Notes: generated from the sequence alone by a model not told the origin. Counted from the first letter of the stretch, positions 27,608 through 38,620 are shown. The stretch: DNA of 64,000 nt from Mycolicibacterium peregrinum (GCF_001665785.1 NZ_LZSO01000017.1:186001-250000); one strand, 5' to 3'. Numbers and translations: made by a program.

Positions 27608-28812
27608 GCCGGCACCGCCACGATCAGCCGCACGCCGCCACCGTCGGGGACCGACAGCGTCAGGGTGCCACCGACCTGATCCAGCCGGGCCTGCATACCC
27701 CGCAGGCCGAAACCGTCGACGTGGTCGGGCTGCAGGCCGATACCGTTGTCGGACAGGGAAAGTCGTACCCCGTGCGGTACGGGCTCAAGGTGGACCCGGA
27801 GTTCACTGGCCTGCGAATGCCGGCGCACGTTCGTCATCGCCTCCTGCGCACTGCGCAACAACACCACATCGGCGGCCATGCCGAGGGGGGGTAGGTCGTC
27901 GTCGATATGTAGGTCGACGGCGATGCCGGTCTCGGCGGCCAGTCGCTCGCACTGGCGGCGCAGGGCGGCTGGCAGAGAGCCCTCCTCCAATGCGGCCGGG
28001 GTCAGTCTGGTGACCATCGTGCGGGCCTCGGCCAGGTTGTCGCGCGCGGTGTTGCGGATCAACTCCACATGCCGGGCGGCGGCGGCCGGGTCGATGTCGC
28101 TCTCGGCCTGCACCGCCTGGGCGAGCGCCACGATGCTGGTGAATCCCTGAGCCAGGGTGTCATGGATCTCGCGGGCCAGCCGCTCCCGTTCGGCGGCCAC
28201 GCCGGCCTCCCGTGACAGGCGGGCGGCTTCGGCCCGGCTGGCCGCCAACTCGGCGACCGTCTCCGCCAACCGCTGTCGCTGGCGCAGGGTCGTCATGATG
28301 GTGGTACCGATGATCGGGGCGGCTACCGCGCCGACGAGGGTCACCGCCGCCACCGGCGGCAGGCTCGGCCATCCCAGCCCGTGGATGGCCACGGCGAGGC
28401 CCAACGGTGCGAGGGTGACAAGGAAGGTCAGCGTCAACGCCGCCGCCAACGGCAACGTGGCGAAGATCAGCGGGAAGAGCGCCGGAATGGCCGCGACGGC
28501 CGGCGCCGCTGCCAGCAGCGCGAGCAGCCAGAGGCCGATCATCACTGCCACGAACGCCGCCGTCCGTGCGCTCACCGGGCCGGCGATCGGATCCGCATCG
28601 TGAATCACGCTGCGCCCGAACACCAGAACGATGACGACCATTGCGGTGAGTGCGCCGCACGCCACTCCAATGTTGCCGCCGAGGGTGTGTCGCAGCAGCA
28701 CCACCGCGACGATCGCCGCGACGCACAGCCCGCAGACGTAGGTTTCCCACATCCAATGCCAGTCCGACGGCTCCCGCAGGACTGCTGTGGTGGACGGACC
28801 GGTTTCGGTCAT
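27604..28812 (-). CDS. Sensor histidine kinase, NarL-partner type
   Basis: The 402-residue kinase has five or six membrane helices in residues 25-180 without a large outside domain, a short coiled linker, the HisKA_3 box ERLAREIHDTLAQGFTS and an HATPase domain (DNGIGL, GFGLRGM). This layout suits sensing within or at the membrane, like DesK or LiaS kinases. It overlaps the response regulator by 4 nt and begins 9 nt after the stop of the carotenoid oxygenase, so the three genes probably form one transcription unit. The signal is not evident. Confidence 0.92.
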   Translation of the reverse strand: MTETGPSTTAVLREPSDWHWMWETYVCGLCVAAIVAVVLLRHTLGGNIGVACGALTAMVVIVLVFGRSVIHDADPIAGPVSARTAAFVAVMIGLWLLALLAAAPAVAAIPALFPLIFATLPLAAALTLTFLVTLAPLGLAVAIHGLGWPSLPPVAAVTLVGAVAAPIIGTTIMTTLRQRQRLAETVAELAASRAEAARLSREAGVAAERERLAREIHDTLAQGFTSIVALAQAVQAESDIDPAAAARHVELIRNTARDNLAEARTMVTRLTPAALEEGSLPAALRRQCERLAAETGIAVDLHIDDDLPPLGMAADVVLLRSAQEAMTNVRRHSQASELRVHLEPVPHGVRLSLSDNGIGLQPDHVDGFGLRGMQARLDQVGGTLTLSVPDGGGVRLIVAVPA

Positions 28813-28821
28813 CTGCCGATG

Positions 28822-30318
28822 TTAACGGCTGCCGGCGCCTTCGGTGGCCACCCAGTTTCCGTGGAAGCCGTGCGGAACCCGGACCGGAATGTGAACGGTG
28901 GCAACGGGTGCCAGACTCTGACCATCCAGCAACACGAGATCGCTACGGTTCTCGGCCCGGTCGTAGACGAAACCCATCACCACGCCGTCGTCCTCGTCGG
29001 CGTCCGGCCCCGCCGGGACGAACACGAATTCGCCGGGCTCACGCCCGGGCCCGAAGTCGACCCTCTGGGTACTGCGGTCGCGCAGGTCGTGGCGCAGGAT
29101 CCCGGACGGTGCGTCGTCCGGTCCGGCCGCGAAGCCCACGGTGTAGCCATACCGGTGCTGCCGGCCGACGAAGCGGTCGTCGACGCGAGGGAACTCCTGG
29201 GCGTCGTCATGGAGTCGATCTTCGCGTACGCGGCCGGTGCGAAGGTCAATCGTCCACCGGTCCAACGTGATCGAGTCGGTGAACAGCCGGTCCCCGGTGG
29301 TGAACACCTCTGGGTGCCGGACCACGTCGAGTACGATCTGCTCCCCGTCGGGTCCGGTGTGGTCGTAACCGTTGAGGGCGTGGAACACGTAGCACGGTGG
29401 TACGTCGAACCAGCGGACGTCGGCGGCCGAACCTTCACGCGGCAACACCCCGACCCGCCCACCATGCTCGGGTGCCCACCGGTAGGGCATTCCCGTTGTC
29501 GGCAGCGCTGCCCGTTCGGATCCGCGCATCGCCGCGCGCAACACGAAGTCCGGCGCCGCGTGCCTGGCCACAAAACCGGTCAGCAGTCGGGCCGCGGCCT
29601 GCGCCGGAGCGCTCTTGACCATCTGCGACAGGTCCAGCAGTACCGGCAGGTCGTAGAGCACGACGTACTTCTCGGTCAGGGTGAAATCGTGCATCATCGT
29701 CTGCGAGGGCAAGGCGATGTCGACTGCGCGCCGGACCCGGCCATCCACCCCGGTGACGGTGTAGCGCACCAGGTTGCCGCGCAGCGGGTTGTATGAAACC
29801 GCGTGTAGTTCACCGGTTTTCGGGTCGTGCTTGGGGTGCGCGGTGAAACCGCCGAACAGCGTGCCACAGAAATCGGACGGGCCCACCGTGTCGAGTTCGT
29901 CGGTGAGTTCATAGGGTCGCGCGCCGGCCTCGGTGATCACCAGCGTCTTGCCGGCGTGGCCGATGATGTTGGTGTTAGCCGGGAAATCGAATCCTCCCGC
30001 GTGCGCGCCACCGGCCCACTTCTCGCCGAGCTGACGGGCGACCGAGGCCGACCGCACCCAGCGGTTGCGGTACCAGGTCGCCGCGCCGTCGCGCAGCCGG
30101 ATCCCGTGCGCCATGCCGTCGCCCAGGAACCAGTGGTGGTGTTGCGGGTCAGGAGCCTGCACTGGGTTGGGGCCGGTACGCAGGTAGCGCCCGTCGAGGT
30201 AGTCGGGAATGGACCCGGTGACCTTGAGGTCGGTGACGGTCAACTCGTCGTGCACCGGCGCGAAGTTCCCGTTCAGAAACGGATGTTCGGATTCCTGCTG
30301 AATCTCTGCGGTGGTCAT
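28822..30318 (-). CDS. Carotenoid cleavage oxygenase
   Basis: These iron(II) enzymes cut carotenoids, apocarotenoids or stilbenes with oxygen. The 498-residue length fits. Iron-binding histidines fall in expected contexts: GFTAHPKHDPKTGELH, MMHDFTLTEKYVV, CYVFHALNGYD and VRVPHGFHGNW. The opening PFLNGNFAPVHDE and YLDGRYLRTGPNP are diagnostic. The ATG at 30318 is chosen; the longer frame adds basic unconserved residues. It precedes the two-component genes on the same strand. M. tuberculosis has related proteins elsewhere (Rv0654, Rv0913c), so this locus is an extra one. Confidence 0.93.
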   Translation of the reverse strand: MTTAEIQQESEHPFLNGNFAPVHDELTVTDLKVTGSIPDYLDGRYLRTGPNPVQAPDPQHHHWFLGDGMAHGIRLRDGAATWYRNRWVRSASVARQLGEKWAGGAHAGGFDFPANTNIIGHAGKTLVITEAGARPYELTDELDTVGPSDFCGTLFGGFTAHPKHDPKTGELHAVSYNPLRGNLVRYTVTGVDGRVRRAVDIALPSQTMMHDFTLTEKYVVLYDLPVLLDLSQMVKSAPAQAAARLLTGFVARHAAPDFVLRAAMRGSERAALPTTGMPYRWAPEHGGRVGVLPREGSAADVRWFDVPPCYVFHALNGYDHTGPDGEQIVLDVVRHPEVFTTGDRLFTDSITLDRWTIDLRTGRVREDRLHDDAQEFPRVDDRFVGRQHRYGYTVGFAAGPDDAPSGILRHDLRDRSTQRVDFGPGREPGEFVFVPAGPDADEDDGVVMGFVYDRAENRSDLVLLDGQSLAPVATVHIPVRVPHGFHGNWVATEGAGSR

Positions 30319-30412
30319 ACCCCTACGGTGCCGCTTCGTCCGCGTCCGCGCGACGCCTTCACGGCTGATTCGTATGTCAACCGAACGATGGACAGGGGCC
30401 CACATTTCTGGC

Positions 30413-30468
30413 GAGCAGACGCGGCGGTACCCGACACGCCGAGCATCTGGGTACCTGAGCGTCTGCTC
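30413..30468. repeat. Palindromic intergenic repeat, copy 2
   Basis: GAGCAGACGC (30413-30422) pairs with GCGTCTGCTC (30459-30468), and inner GGTACCC (30426-30432) pairs with GGGTACC (30449-30455). Outer and inner sequences equal those of the element at 26904-26973. It lies just beyond the pruC stop and upstream of the carotenoid oxygenase start, so it may end the pruC transcript. Confidence 0.72.
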
Positions 30469-30483
30469 GGCAGGGGAGGCGAC

Positions 30484-32064
30484 TCACGCTGTGGCACGCA
30501 GACTCAACGCGAGCAGCAGCCGGACATCGGCGTCGTTGAGGGAGGCCGCCATCAGCTGTTCCACGCGGCGGATCCGGTAGCGGACGGTGTTGGGGTGTAC
30601 GTGCAGATGCTGTGCGGCCGCGGCGACGTCACCGAAGCAGTCCAGGTACACACCGAGGGTTTCCGCGAGCACCGGTTCGTCGGCCCGCAGCATCCGAACC
30701 CGCGGATCGATCAGCCGCTCGTCGGCGGCGATGGCGGTGACGATCTCATCGAGCAACACCGTGGTGCGCGCCTCGGCCAGCGAGGTGACGGCGGCCAGTG
30801 TTCCGGGGTGGCGTTCGGCCGTGTCGAGCACCCGGTCGACATCGGTGCGGGCGGCCGCCGCACCGGCCAACCCGGCCACGGGGCTGGCGATCACCGCGTG
30901 CAGCTCCAGTCCCAACTCGCTGCGCAACGACGCCACGGTGCCCCGAACCCACGACGTCACCGCCTTACCCGTGCTGGGGAACAACACATAGACCCGCGAT
31001 CTCGCCGAGGCCATCTGCGCGTCATGGCGAAAAGCACTGGCGCTCAACGCCAGAACATCAGCCAGTCGGCTCGCCTGATGGCCTCCGGCGCGGCTGTCGA
31101 AGCCGATCACCGCCGCCCGGCCGTCAACGGCCACGCCCAGTTCCCGGGCAATCAAGTCCACCTCGACGGGGGCCTCCGCCTCGCCCAGCCCCAGCAGCTC
31201 CTGTACCCGCACAGCATGCGTGGAGGGCGCGGCAGCCAGGCGCGCCATGATCCGTGCGGCCAGAACAGCGGCACCGCGCATCACCTCCTCGGCATCCTCG
31301 GCGAGTGGGCGACTGCCCTGCTGCACCCAGATGGTGCCGACGAACGCAGGGGCCCGGCGCTCGTCGACGGCAGGCGCGAAGATGCCGATCGCCAGCCTGG
31401 GCCGCAGCCCGAGTTCGGGGCGCTCGGCCACCCGCACCGCCTCCGGTCGGGAACGCAACGCATCGAAGATGCCCCACTGGGCGATCCACGCCAGATGCTC
31501 CGGTGGACCCGCTCGCCCGAGAATCGACAGGCGACGCAACTCATCGGCTTCGTCGCTGGACGCGGAATAGGCCAACACGTGTGACTGGGCGTCCTCGATG
31601 CTGACCATGCCGTGCGTGCGTTCGGCCACCGACTGGGCCAGGCCGAAAAGATCGGTACCCGAATCGTGCAGCGCGCCGTCCCCATGGTGCTCGAAGACAT
31701 GGTTGACCAATCGGTACAGCCGCTCCCAGCGGGCCCGCGGATCGACGGCAACCACCGCGGTGCCCGCTGCCACCGCTCGTTCGATGACCGCATCGGAGGG
31801 CTTCTTGATGAAGATCGCTGCGGGCGCCCGGCGTGCGGTCTGCTGTTCGACCCACCCCAGTGCGTCGGCTTCGGACACTCCGAGCAGGAAGAACACGTCC
31901 GCGGCGCCTGCGGACGGGGCCAGGCCCAGGCGCACGTCGTCGGAGTCGATGAGCGCGGCCGAGGCCACCGCCAGATCCAGGCCGCGGGGTGCATCAACCA
32001 GTCTGACCAGGGTGGCATCCAGCGCCAACAACAGTTGGCCCAGGCTGACACCGGCGGTCCGCAT
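30484..32064 (-). CDS. pruC: PucR/CdaR-type proline-responsive activator
   Basis: The 526-residue protein ends with the PucR-type helix-turn-helix (DVAAAAQHLHVHPNTVRYRI) and has a GGDEF-like middle region of the CdaR kind. It diverges from pruA-pruB with an 83-bp gap. In M. tuberculosis Rv1186c (PruC) activates the proline genes Rv1187-Rv1188 under growth on proline or low oxygen; the same layout is seen here, so the role is transferred by synteny. The operator was not identified by eye in the gap. Confidence 0.9.
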   Translation of the reverse strand: MRTAGVSLGQLLLALDATLVRLVDAPRGLDLAVASAALIDSDDVRLGLAPSAGAADVFFLLGVSEADALGWVEQQTARRAPAAIFIKKPSDAVIERAVAAGTAVVAVDPRARWERLYRLVNHVFEHHGDGALHDSGTDLFGLAQSVAERTHGMVSIEDAQSHVLAYSASSDEADELRRLSILGRAGPPEHLAWIAQWGIFDALRSRPEAVRVAERPELGLRPRLAIGIFAPAVDERRAPAFVGTIWVQQGSRPLAEDAEEVMRGAAVLAARIMARLAAAPSTHAVRVQELLGLGEAEAPVEVDLIARELGVAVDGRAAVIGFDSRAGGHQASRLADVLALSASAFRHDAQMASARSRVYVLFPSTGKAVTSWVRGTVASLRSELGLELHAVIASPVAGLAGAAAARTDVDRVLDTAERHPGTLAAVTSLAEARTTVLLDEIVTAIAADERLIDPRVRMLRADEPVLAETLGVYLDCFGDVAAAAQHLHVHPNTVRYRIRRVEQLMAASLNDADVRLLLALSLRATA

Positions 32065-32147
32065 GTTGTCGGATTCTACTGATCGGAGCGGTAAGGCTTG
32101 GCGGAACAGACAAGTGTTGCGTGGGTCACGTCGGGGATTCTTGACTC

Positions 32148-33776
<1,629 letters not shown>

Positions 33777-33777
33777 C

Positions 33778-34737
33778 ATGGGCGTATTCCAGCGCGTCGC
33801 CCGCCCGGCGATCCTGGCCGCATCGCGCTCGCCGCGGCTGCGCCACACAGCCGAACGCCTCCCGATCACCCGCAAGGTGGTGGACCGCTTTGTTGCAGGG
33901 GAGACCGTGCCCGAGGCACTCGGCACCGTTGGTGCACTGCGAGATTCGGGTCGCTTCGTCACCGTCGACTACCTCGGCGAAGATACGACGAGCAACGACG
34001 ACGCCGAACGTACCGTGCAGGCCTATCTGACCCTGCTCGACGGGCTGGCCCGACGCGGCGACATCGACGCCGCGGTGCGACCGCTGGAGGTGTCACTCAA
34101 ACTCTCGGCGCTCGGTCAGGCACTGCCGCGCGACGGTGAGAAGATCGCCTACGAGAACGCGCACACCATCTGCACGAAGGCCCGCGAGGTCGGAGCCTGG
34201 GTCACCGTGGATGCCGAGGACCACACCACGACCGACTCGACCTTGTCCATCGTGCGTGATCTGCGCACCGAGTTCGACTGGCTGGGAACGGTTCTGCAGG
34301 CCTATCTGCACCGGACCGAGGCGGACTGCCGTGAGTTCGCCGCATCCGGAGCCCGGATCAGGCTGTGCAAGGGCGCCTACGATGAACCCGCCACGGTGGC
34401 GTACCGCGATGCAGACGAGGTCACCGACTCCTACCTGCGCTGCCTGCGGGTGCTGATGGCCGGATCGGGCTACCCGATGGTGGCCTCACACGACCCGGAG
34501 ATCATCGACGCGGTACCCGATCTTGTCGATGAATTCAGCCGGGGCGTGGACGGTTTCGAGTACCAGATGCTCTACAACATCCGTGACGCCGAACAACGCC
34601 GGCTCGCCGAAGCAGGCAACCACGTCCGGGTGTATGTGCCGTTCGGCAACGAGTGGTACGGCTACTTCGTACGGCGACTGGCGGAGCGCCCGGCCAACCT
34701 GACGTTCTTCCTGCGGGCTCTGGCCGAGCGGCGCTGA
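33778..34737 (+). CDS. pruB: Proline dehydrogenase (monofunctional)
   Basis: This FAD enzyme oxidises proline to pyrroline-5-carboxylate and passes electrons to quinone at the membrane. The 319-residue length is typical of the one-domain form. The barrel motifs are visible: VSLKLSALG, VTVDAEDHT, RLCKGAYDEP, and near the end EYQMLYNIRD and RVYVPFGNEWYGYFVRRLAERP. It follows pruA by one nucleotide. A 7-bp hairpin overlaps its stop. Confidence 0.95.
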   Translation: MGVFQRVARPAILAASRSPRLRHTAERLPITRKVVDRFVAGETVPEALGTVGALRDSGRFVTVDYLGEDTTSNDDAERTVQAYLTLLDGLARRGDIDAAVRPLEVSLKLSALGQALPRDGEKIAYENAHTICTKAREVGAWVTVDAEDHTTTDSTLSIVRDLRTEFDWLGTVLQAYLHRTEADCREFAASGARIRLCKGAYDEPATVAYRDADEVTDSYLRCLRVLMAGSGYPMVASHDPEIIDAVPDLVDEFSRGVDGFEYQMLYNIRDAEQRRLAEAGNHVRVYVPFGNEWYGYFVRRLAERPANLTFFLRALAERR

Positions 34738-34761
34738 GTCAGGACGTCAGCTGGGACTCAG
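34734..34761. terminator. Short hairpin overlapping convergent stop codons
   Basis: CTGAGTC (34734-34740) pairs with GACTCAG (34755-34761) over a 14-nt loop, covering the pruB stop and the last codons of the opposite gene. It is short, so termination is only a suggestion. Confidence 0.4.
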
Positions 34762-35778
34762 GTCGTAGGCGACCTTGAACTTGTCGAGCAGATACGGTCC
34801 CGACGCCACCGGTTCATGCCGCGCCGGGTTGTCCACGGTCGCACACGTGGGGATGCACTCGATCACGGCGTCGAAGTTGGGCTGGTGGAAGAACGGGAGG
34901 CTGTACCGCTCGGCGGTGGGAGCTCCGGTACTCACCACGCGGTGCACCGTGCTGACCCACCGGTCGTTGGTCCACCGGGCCAGTAGGTCACCGATATTGA
35001 TGACGAACGAGCCGGGCACCACCGGGACGTCGAGCCAGTCCCCGCGATCACCCCGAACCTGTAGCCCACTCTGGGTTTCGTCCTGCAGCAAGATGGTGAG
35101 GTTGCCCCAATCGCTGTGTTGGCTCAGCCGGACATGCCCCGCAGGCTGATTGTCCGCGGGGTAGTGGTTGGCCATCAGGTTGGAGTTGTGCCGGTCGATA
35201 AGCGTGTCGAACCAGTCCTCACGCAGACCCAGGGCCAAGGCGAACAGCCGGGACAACTCGGTCGCAAGCGCAGCCATCTCGTCGTAATACCGTTGGTAGG
35301 CCGTGCGGAATCCCGCGACCTCGGGCCACCGTTCGGCGACCGCCACCCGTTGGTCGGTCCATCCCGGGCCGTCGACACCCTCCGGATTGCCCAGCGGGAA
35401 GTACACGAATTTCTCCACCTGGTCCGGGGATTCGTGCTCGGCCGCGTGGTCGGCGCCGTCGTTGGTGGCCGCGAGGCTGCCTGCGCTGCTGAATCCGCGG
35501 GCCAGCGGATCGGCAGGGTCCGCCTTGACCTGTTCCTTGAGGGCCCTTGGCAGCGAGAAGAATTCGCGCAACGCGCGGTTGACGTCCTCGATCACGCCAT
35601 CGGGCACCCCATGGCCGACGAGCAGCAGAAACCCGCTGCTTTCACAGCATCGCCCGATAGCGTCGGCGACTGCTTGGCGTTGACGATGGTCGCCGTTTCG
35701 GGCGCTGCTGATGTCGATCAACGGGACGAAGCCGTCGCGCAGGACAACTTGGTCGACCATCACCTCTGGTTGGCTCAC
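34747..35778 (-). CDS. Isopenicillin N synthase-like 2-oxoglutarate/Fe(II) oxygenase
   Basis: The 343-residue protein has the plant/fungal-type dioxygenase fold: the DIOX_N opening (FVPLIDISSARNGD and FLLLVGHGVPDGVIE) and the iron site His221-x-Asp223 (QHSDWGNLT) with His279 (TVHRVVS). Arg291-x-Ser293 (RYS) binds 2-oxoglutarate. Substrate is unknown. Bacterial relatives are often called flavonol synthase or IPNS-like without proof. It lies 34 nt downstream of the DUF309-NUDIX gene on the same strand, which suggests an operon. Confidence 0.9.
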   Translation of the reverse strand: MSQPEVMVDQVVLRDGFVPLIDISSARNGDHRQRQAVADAIGRCCESSGFLLLVGHGVPDGVIEDVNRALREFFSLPRALKEQVKADPADPLARGFSSAGSLAATNDGADHAAEHESPDQVEKFVYFPLGNPEGVDGPGWTDQRVAVAERWPEVAGFRTAYQRYYDEMAALATELSRLFALALGLREDWFDTLIDRHNSNLMANHYPADNQPAGHVRLSQHSDWGNLTILLQDETQSGLQVRGDRGDWLDVPVVPGSFVINIGDLLARWTNDRWVSTVHRVVSTGAPTAERYSLPFFHQPNFDAVIECIPTCATVDNPARHEPVASGPYLLDKFKVAYDLSPS

Positions 35779-35812
35779 GCGCTCGACGGTAGAACCTCAA
35801 CCTAAGTTGATG

Positions 35813-36841
35813 TCAACGCTGAATTTCCCTCTCGCGCAACAGCAGAAAAGTCAATGCCGCCAGGCTCTGGGCATCGGTGATCGCTCCGTCCCGGATCATG
35901 TCGTTCAACTCCGGTCGGGAGAACCACGCGCTGTGCATGTCCTGCTCCTCATGCTCGCGTTCGTGTTCACCCTCGGTGAGGCCGGTCGCCAGGAACACCC
36001 AGCCGCGCTGACTGCTCATCCCCGCCGCCACATCGAGTTGGCCGAGCCTTTCCATGGTCTCGGCGCGCAGACCGGTCTCTTCACGAAGCTCGCGGTGGGC
36101 GAGCGCGGTGGCCTCCATCTGTTGATTCTCTGGTGCTGTGCCCTGAGGGAACTCCCAGCGCCGCAACCCCAACGGATAACGGAACTGCTCGACGAGGTGA
36201 AACCGATCGCCATCGGGGTCGTACGGAATCACCAGGGCGTAGGTCTGCTTGTCCACGACGGCGTAGACGCCGGTGCTGCCGTCGGGCCGGACGATGTCGT
36301 CTTCGCGCAGCGTCAACCAGTTGTTCCGGTACACCTCGCGCGTCGCGGTCCGGCGGATGGCGGCCGTCAGCCCGGTGCGTAGCCGCTCCGGCGCGATGTC
36401 GTCGGTGTTCTCGATGTCGTCGGCAAGGGCGGCGGCGAAATCGAGGAGGTGGGCGACGTCGATGTCGTAGGGCGCCGGTGTTTCGACGAGCGTCAACCGG
36501 GCGGTGGCGCGTCGCAACAGGGCGGCAGCGCCGGTCCGGTTGCCACGCTGCACATGCGTGATGCCCACGGCCAGCTGTGCCAATCCCTGCCAGAGCGGAC
36601 GTTCGTGCTCCGGGCCGTTCTTCCACGCCGCCTCGAGAACTTCATGCGCGCCGAAAGCCTCACCGCGGTCGATCAGCTCCTGGGCGTAGGCGAGTGTCTC
36701 GGCCGGCGAGAGCTCCAGGTCATCCGGGATCCGTGCGACGCCTTCACTGCCATAGGGCAACGGCCGGCCGAGTGGGTCACGCGGGCGGGTGTTGCGTGGC
36801 CGGCCGGAGTCGTCACGGTCGCGTCCAGCTGCGGTACCCAT
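35813..36841 (-). CDS. DUF309-NUDIX fusion protein
   Basis: From the ATG at 36841 the product is 342 residues with two parts. Residues about 35-140 form a DUF309 domain (ELIDRGEAFGAHEVLEAAWKN; LAQLAVGITHVQRGN). Residues about 165-335 form a NUDIX domain of the ADP-ribose pyrophosphatase type (VEQFRYPLGLRRWEFPQGT, then AHRELREETGL). The REUxEExGU core is intact, but the glycine/glutamate half of the NUDIX box is changed (PQGTAPENQQME). The two domains are joined without a stop or frameshift signature. Substrate unknown. Confidence 0.82.
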   Translation of the reverse strand: MGTAAGRDRDDSGRPRNTRPRDPLGRPLPYGSEGVARIPDDLELSPAETLAYAQELIDRGEAFGAHEVLEAAWKNGPEHERPLWQGLAQLAVGITHVQRGNRTGAAALLRRATARLTLVETPAPYDIDVAHLLDFAAALADDIENTDDIAPERLRTGLTAAIRRTATREVYRNNWLTLREDDIVRPDGSTGVYAVVDKQTYALVIPYDPDGDRFHLVEQFRYPLGLRRWEFPQGTAPENQQMEATALAHRELREETGLRAETMERLGQLDVAAGMSSQRGWVFLATGLTEGEHEREHEEQDMHSAWFSRPELNDMIRDGAITDAQSLAALTFLLLREREIQR

Positions 36842-36866
36842 AGCACCCGACGGTAGCCTCACAAGC

Positions 36867-38282
36867 GTGTTGCTGGCCTCCTTGAACCCCGCGGCGGTCG
36901 CCGCCGGTGCCGAACTTGCCGACGCCGTGACCATCGACGGCACCGTGCTGAGCCGCAGTGACCTCGTCGGCGCCGCCACGTCGGTGGCCGAACGGGTGGC
37001 CGTCGCGCAACGGGTCGCCGTGCTGGCGACACCGACCCCGACAACCGTGCTGGCCATCGTCGGATGCCTGATCGCCGGCGTGCCGGTGGTGCCGGTCCCG
37101 GCCGACGTCGGCGCGGCAGAGCGCCGGCACATCCTCGCGGACTCGGGCGCCCAGGCCTGGCTGGGGGAGATGCCTGAGGACGGCGATGATCCTGCGGGGC
37201 TTCCATTGATCCCGGTCCGGCTGCACGCGCGGTCCTGGCACCGCTACCAAGAACCGGCAGCTGATTCGACCGCGATCATCATGTACACCTCCGGCACCAC
37301 CGGAGCGCCTAAAGGCGTGCCGATGAGCCGGCAGGCCATCGCCGACGACATCGACGCGCTGGCCGAGGCGTGGCAGTGGACGCCTGCCGACACCCTGGTG
37401 CATGGGCTGCCGTTGTTCCACGTGCACGGCCTGGTGCTTGGCCTGCTCGGCTCGCTGCGGATCGGGAACCGCTTCGTACACACCGGGAAACCGACACCGG
37501 CCGCGTACGCGCAGGCCCAGGGCACGCTGTATTTCGGAGTGCCGACAGTGTGGTCGCGGGTGGTCAAGGACCTGGACTCGGCGCTGGCCCTGTCCACGGC
37601 GCGGCTGCTGGTCTCCGGTAGTGCGCCGCTGCCGGTACCGGTGTTCGACGAGTTGGTCCGGCTGACCGGTCATGCTCCGGTGGAGCGCTACGGCAGCACC
37701 GAATCGCTGATCACGCTGAGCACCCGGGTGGACGGTGAGCGTAGGCCCGGCTGGGTCGGGCTGCCGCTGGCCGGGGTGCAGACCAGGTTGGTCGACGACG
37801 AGGGTGCCGAGGTGCCGCACGACGGTGAAACCATCGGGCGGCTGCAGATCAAGGGCCCCATGGTGTTTGGTGGCTACCTCAACCGGCCCGAGGCCACCGC
37901 CGAGGCCTTCGATTCAGACGGTTGGTACCGCACCGGCGACGTTGCCGTCATCGATGCCGACGGGATGCACCGCATCGTCGGGCGTGAATCGGTGGACCTG
38001 ATCAAGTCCGGCGGCTACCGCATCGGCGCGGGTGAGATCGAAACCGTGCTGCTGGGCCATGACGGCGTCGACGAGGTGGCCGTGGTCGGCATGCCCGACG
38101 AGGATCTCGGGCAGCGCATCGTCGCGTTCGTCGTCGGCACTGCCGCACCAGAAGTATTGATCGAGTTTGTCGCCCAACAACTTTCAGCGCACAAGCGGCC
38201 CCGCGAAGTGCGGCTGGTGGACAGCCTGCCCCGCAACGCCATGGGCAAGGTGATGAAAAAGGAAATGGCGCAATGGGACTGA
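36867..38282 (+). CDS. fadD36: Acyl-CoA synthetase FadD36
   Basis: This AMP-forming synthetase activates a carboxylic acid with ATP and joins it to CoA. The 471-residue length is short for FadD proteins but equal to Rv1193 (473). Motifs are YTSGTTGAPKG (P-loop), YGSTE, GWYRTGDVA and GRESVDLIKSGGYRIGAGEIE, ending with PRNAMGKVMKKE. It resembles malonyl-CoA synthetase-like members (MatB group) in size, and a short dicarboxylic or acyl substrate is possible. GTG 36867 diverges from the DUF309-NUDIX gene by only 25 nt. The VOC gene overlaps its end by 10 nt. Confidence 0.92.
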   Translation: MLLASLNPAAVAAGAELADAVTIDGTVLSRSDLVGAATSVAERVAVAQRVAVLATPTPTTVLAIVGCLIAGVPVVPVPADVGAAERRHILADSGAQAWLGEMPEDGDDPAGLPLIPVRLHARSWHRYQEPAADSTAIIMYTSGTTGAPKGVPMSRQAIADDIDALAEAWQWTPADTLVHGLPLFHVHGLVLGLLGSLRIGNRFVHTGKPTPAAYAQAQGTLYFGVPTVWSRVVKDLDSALALSTARLLVSGSAPLPVPVFDELVRLTGHAPVERYGSTESLITLSTRVDGERRPGWVGLPLAGVQTRLVDDEGAEVPHDGETIGRLQIKGPMVFGGYLNRPEATAEAFDSDGWYRTGDVAVIDADGMHRIVGRESVDLIKSGGYRIGAGEIETVLLGHDGVDEVAVVGMPDEDLGQRIVAFVVGTAAPEVLIEFVAQQLSAHKRPREVRLVDSLPRNAMGKVMKKEMAQWD

Positions 38283-38620
38283 GGTTCTCCGAGATCTGTA
38301 TCGATGCCCACGATCCGGAAGCGCTGGGAGCGTGGTGGTCGAAGGTACTCGGCTGGCCCCATCGCACCGATGCCGACGGCGACGTGATCCTCACCCCGCC
38401 ACCCGGTGCCGGCCCCATCTGGTTGTTCACCGCCGTGCCGGAGGGCAAGGTGGTCAAGAACCGAGTGCATCCAGACTTCACCCCCGACGATCAGCAGGCC
38501 GAGCTGGACCGGTTGGTCGGTCTGGGTGCGCGACACGTCGACGTCGGCCAGGGCGACGAGACCTGGGTGGTGTTGGCCGACCCTGAGGGCAACGAGTTCT
38601 GCGTGCTGGCTGCCGAGTAG
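38273..38620 (+). CDS. VOC-family (glyoxalase-like) protein
   Basis: The 115-residue product has one and a half βαβββ units typical of glyoxalase/bleomycin-resistance proteins: EICIDAHDPEALGAWWSKVLGWPH and ending WVVLADPEGNEFCVLAAE. Family members use a metal to handle thiol adducts, dioxygenation or drug binding; nothing here shows which. It starts inside the last codons of fadD36, so translation is coupled and a joint role in a carboxylic-acid pathway is possible (methylmalonyl-CoA epimerases are VOC proteins, an idea only). Confidence 0.85.
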   Translation: MGLRFSEICIDAHDPEALGAWWSKVLGWPHRTDADGDVILTPPPGAGPIWLFTAVPEGKVVKNRVHPDFTPDDQQAELDRLVGLGARHVDVGQGDETWVVLADPEGNEFCVLAAE

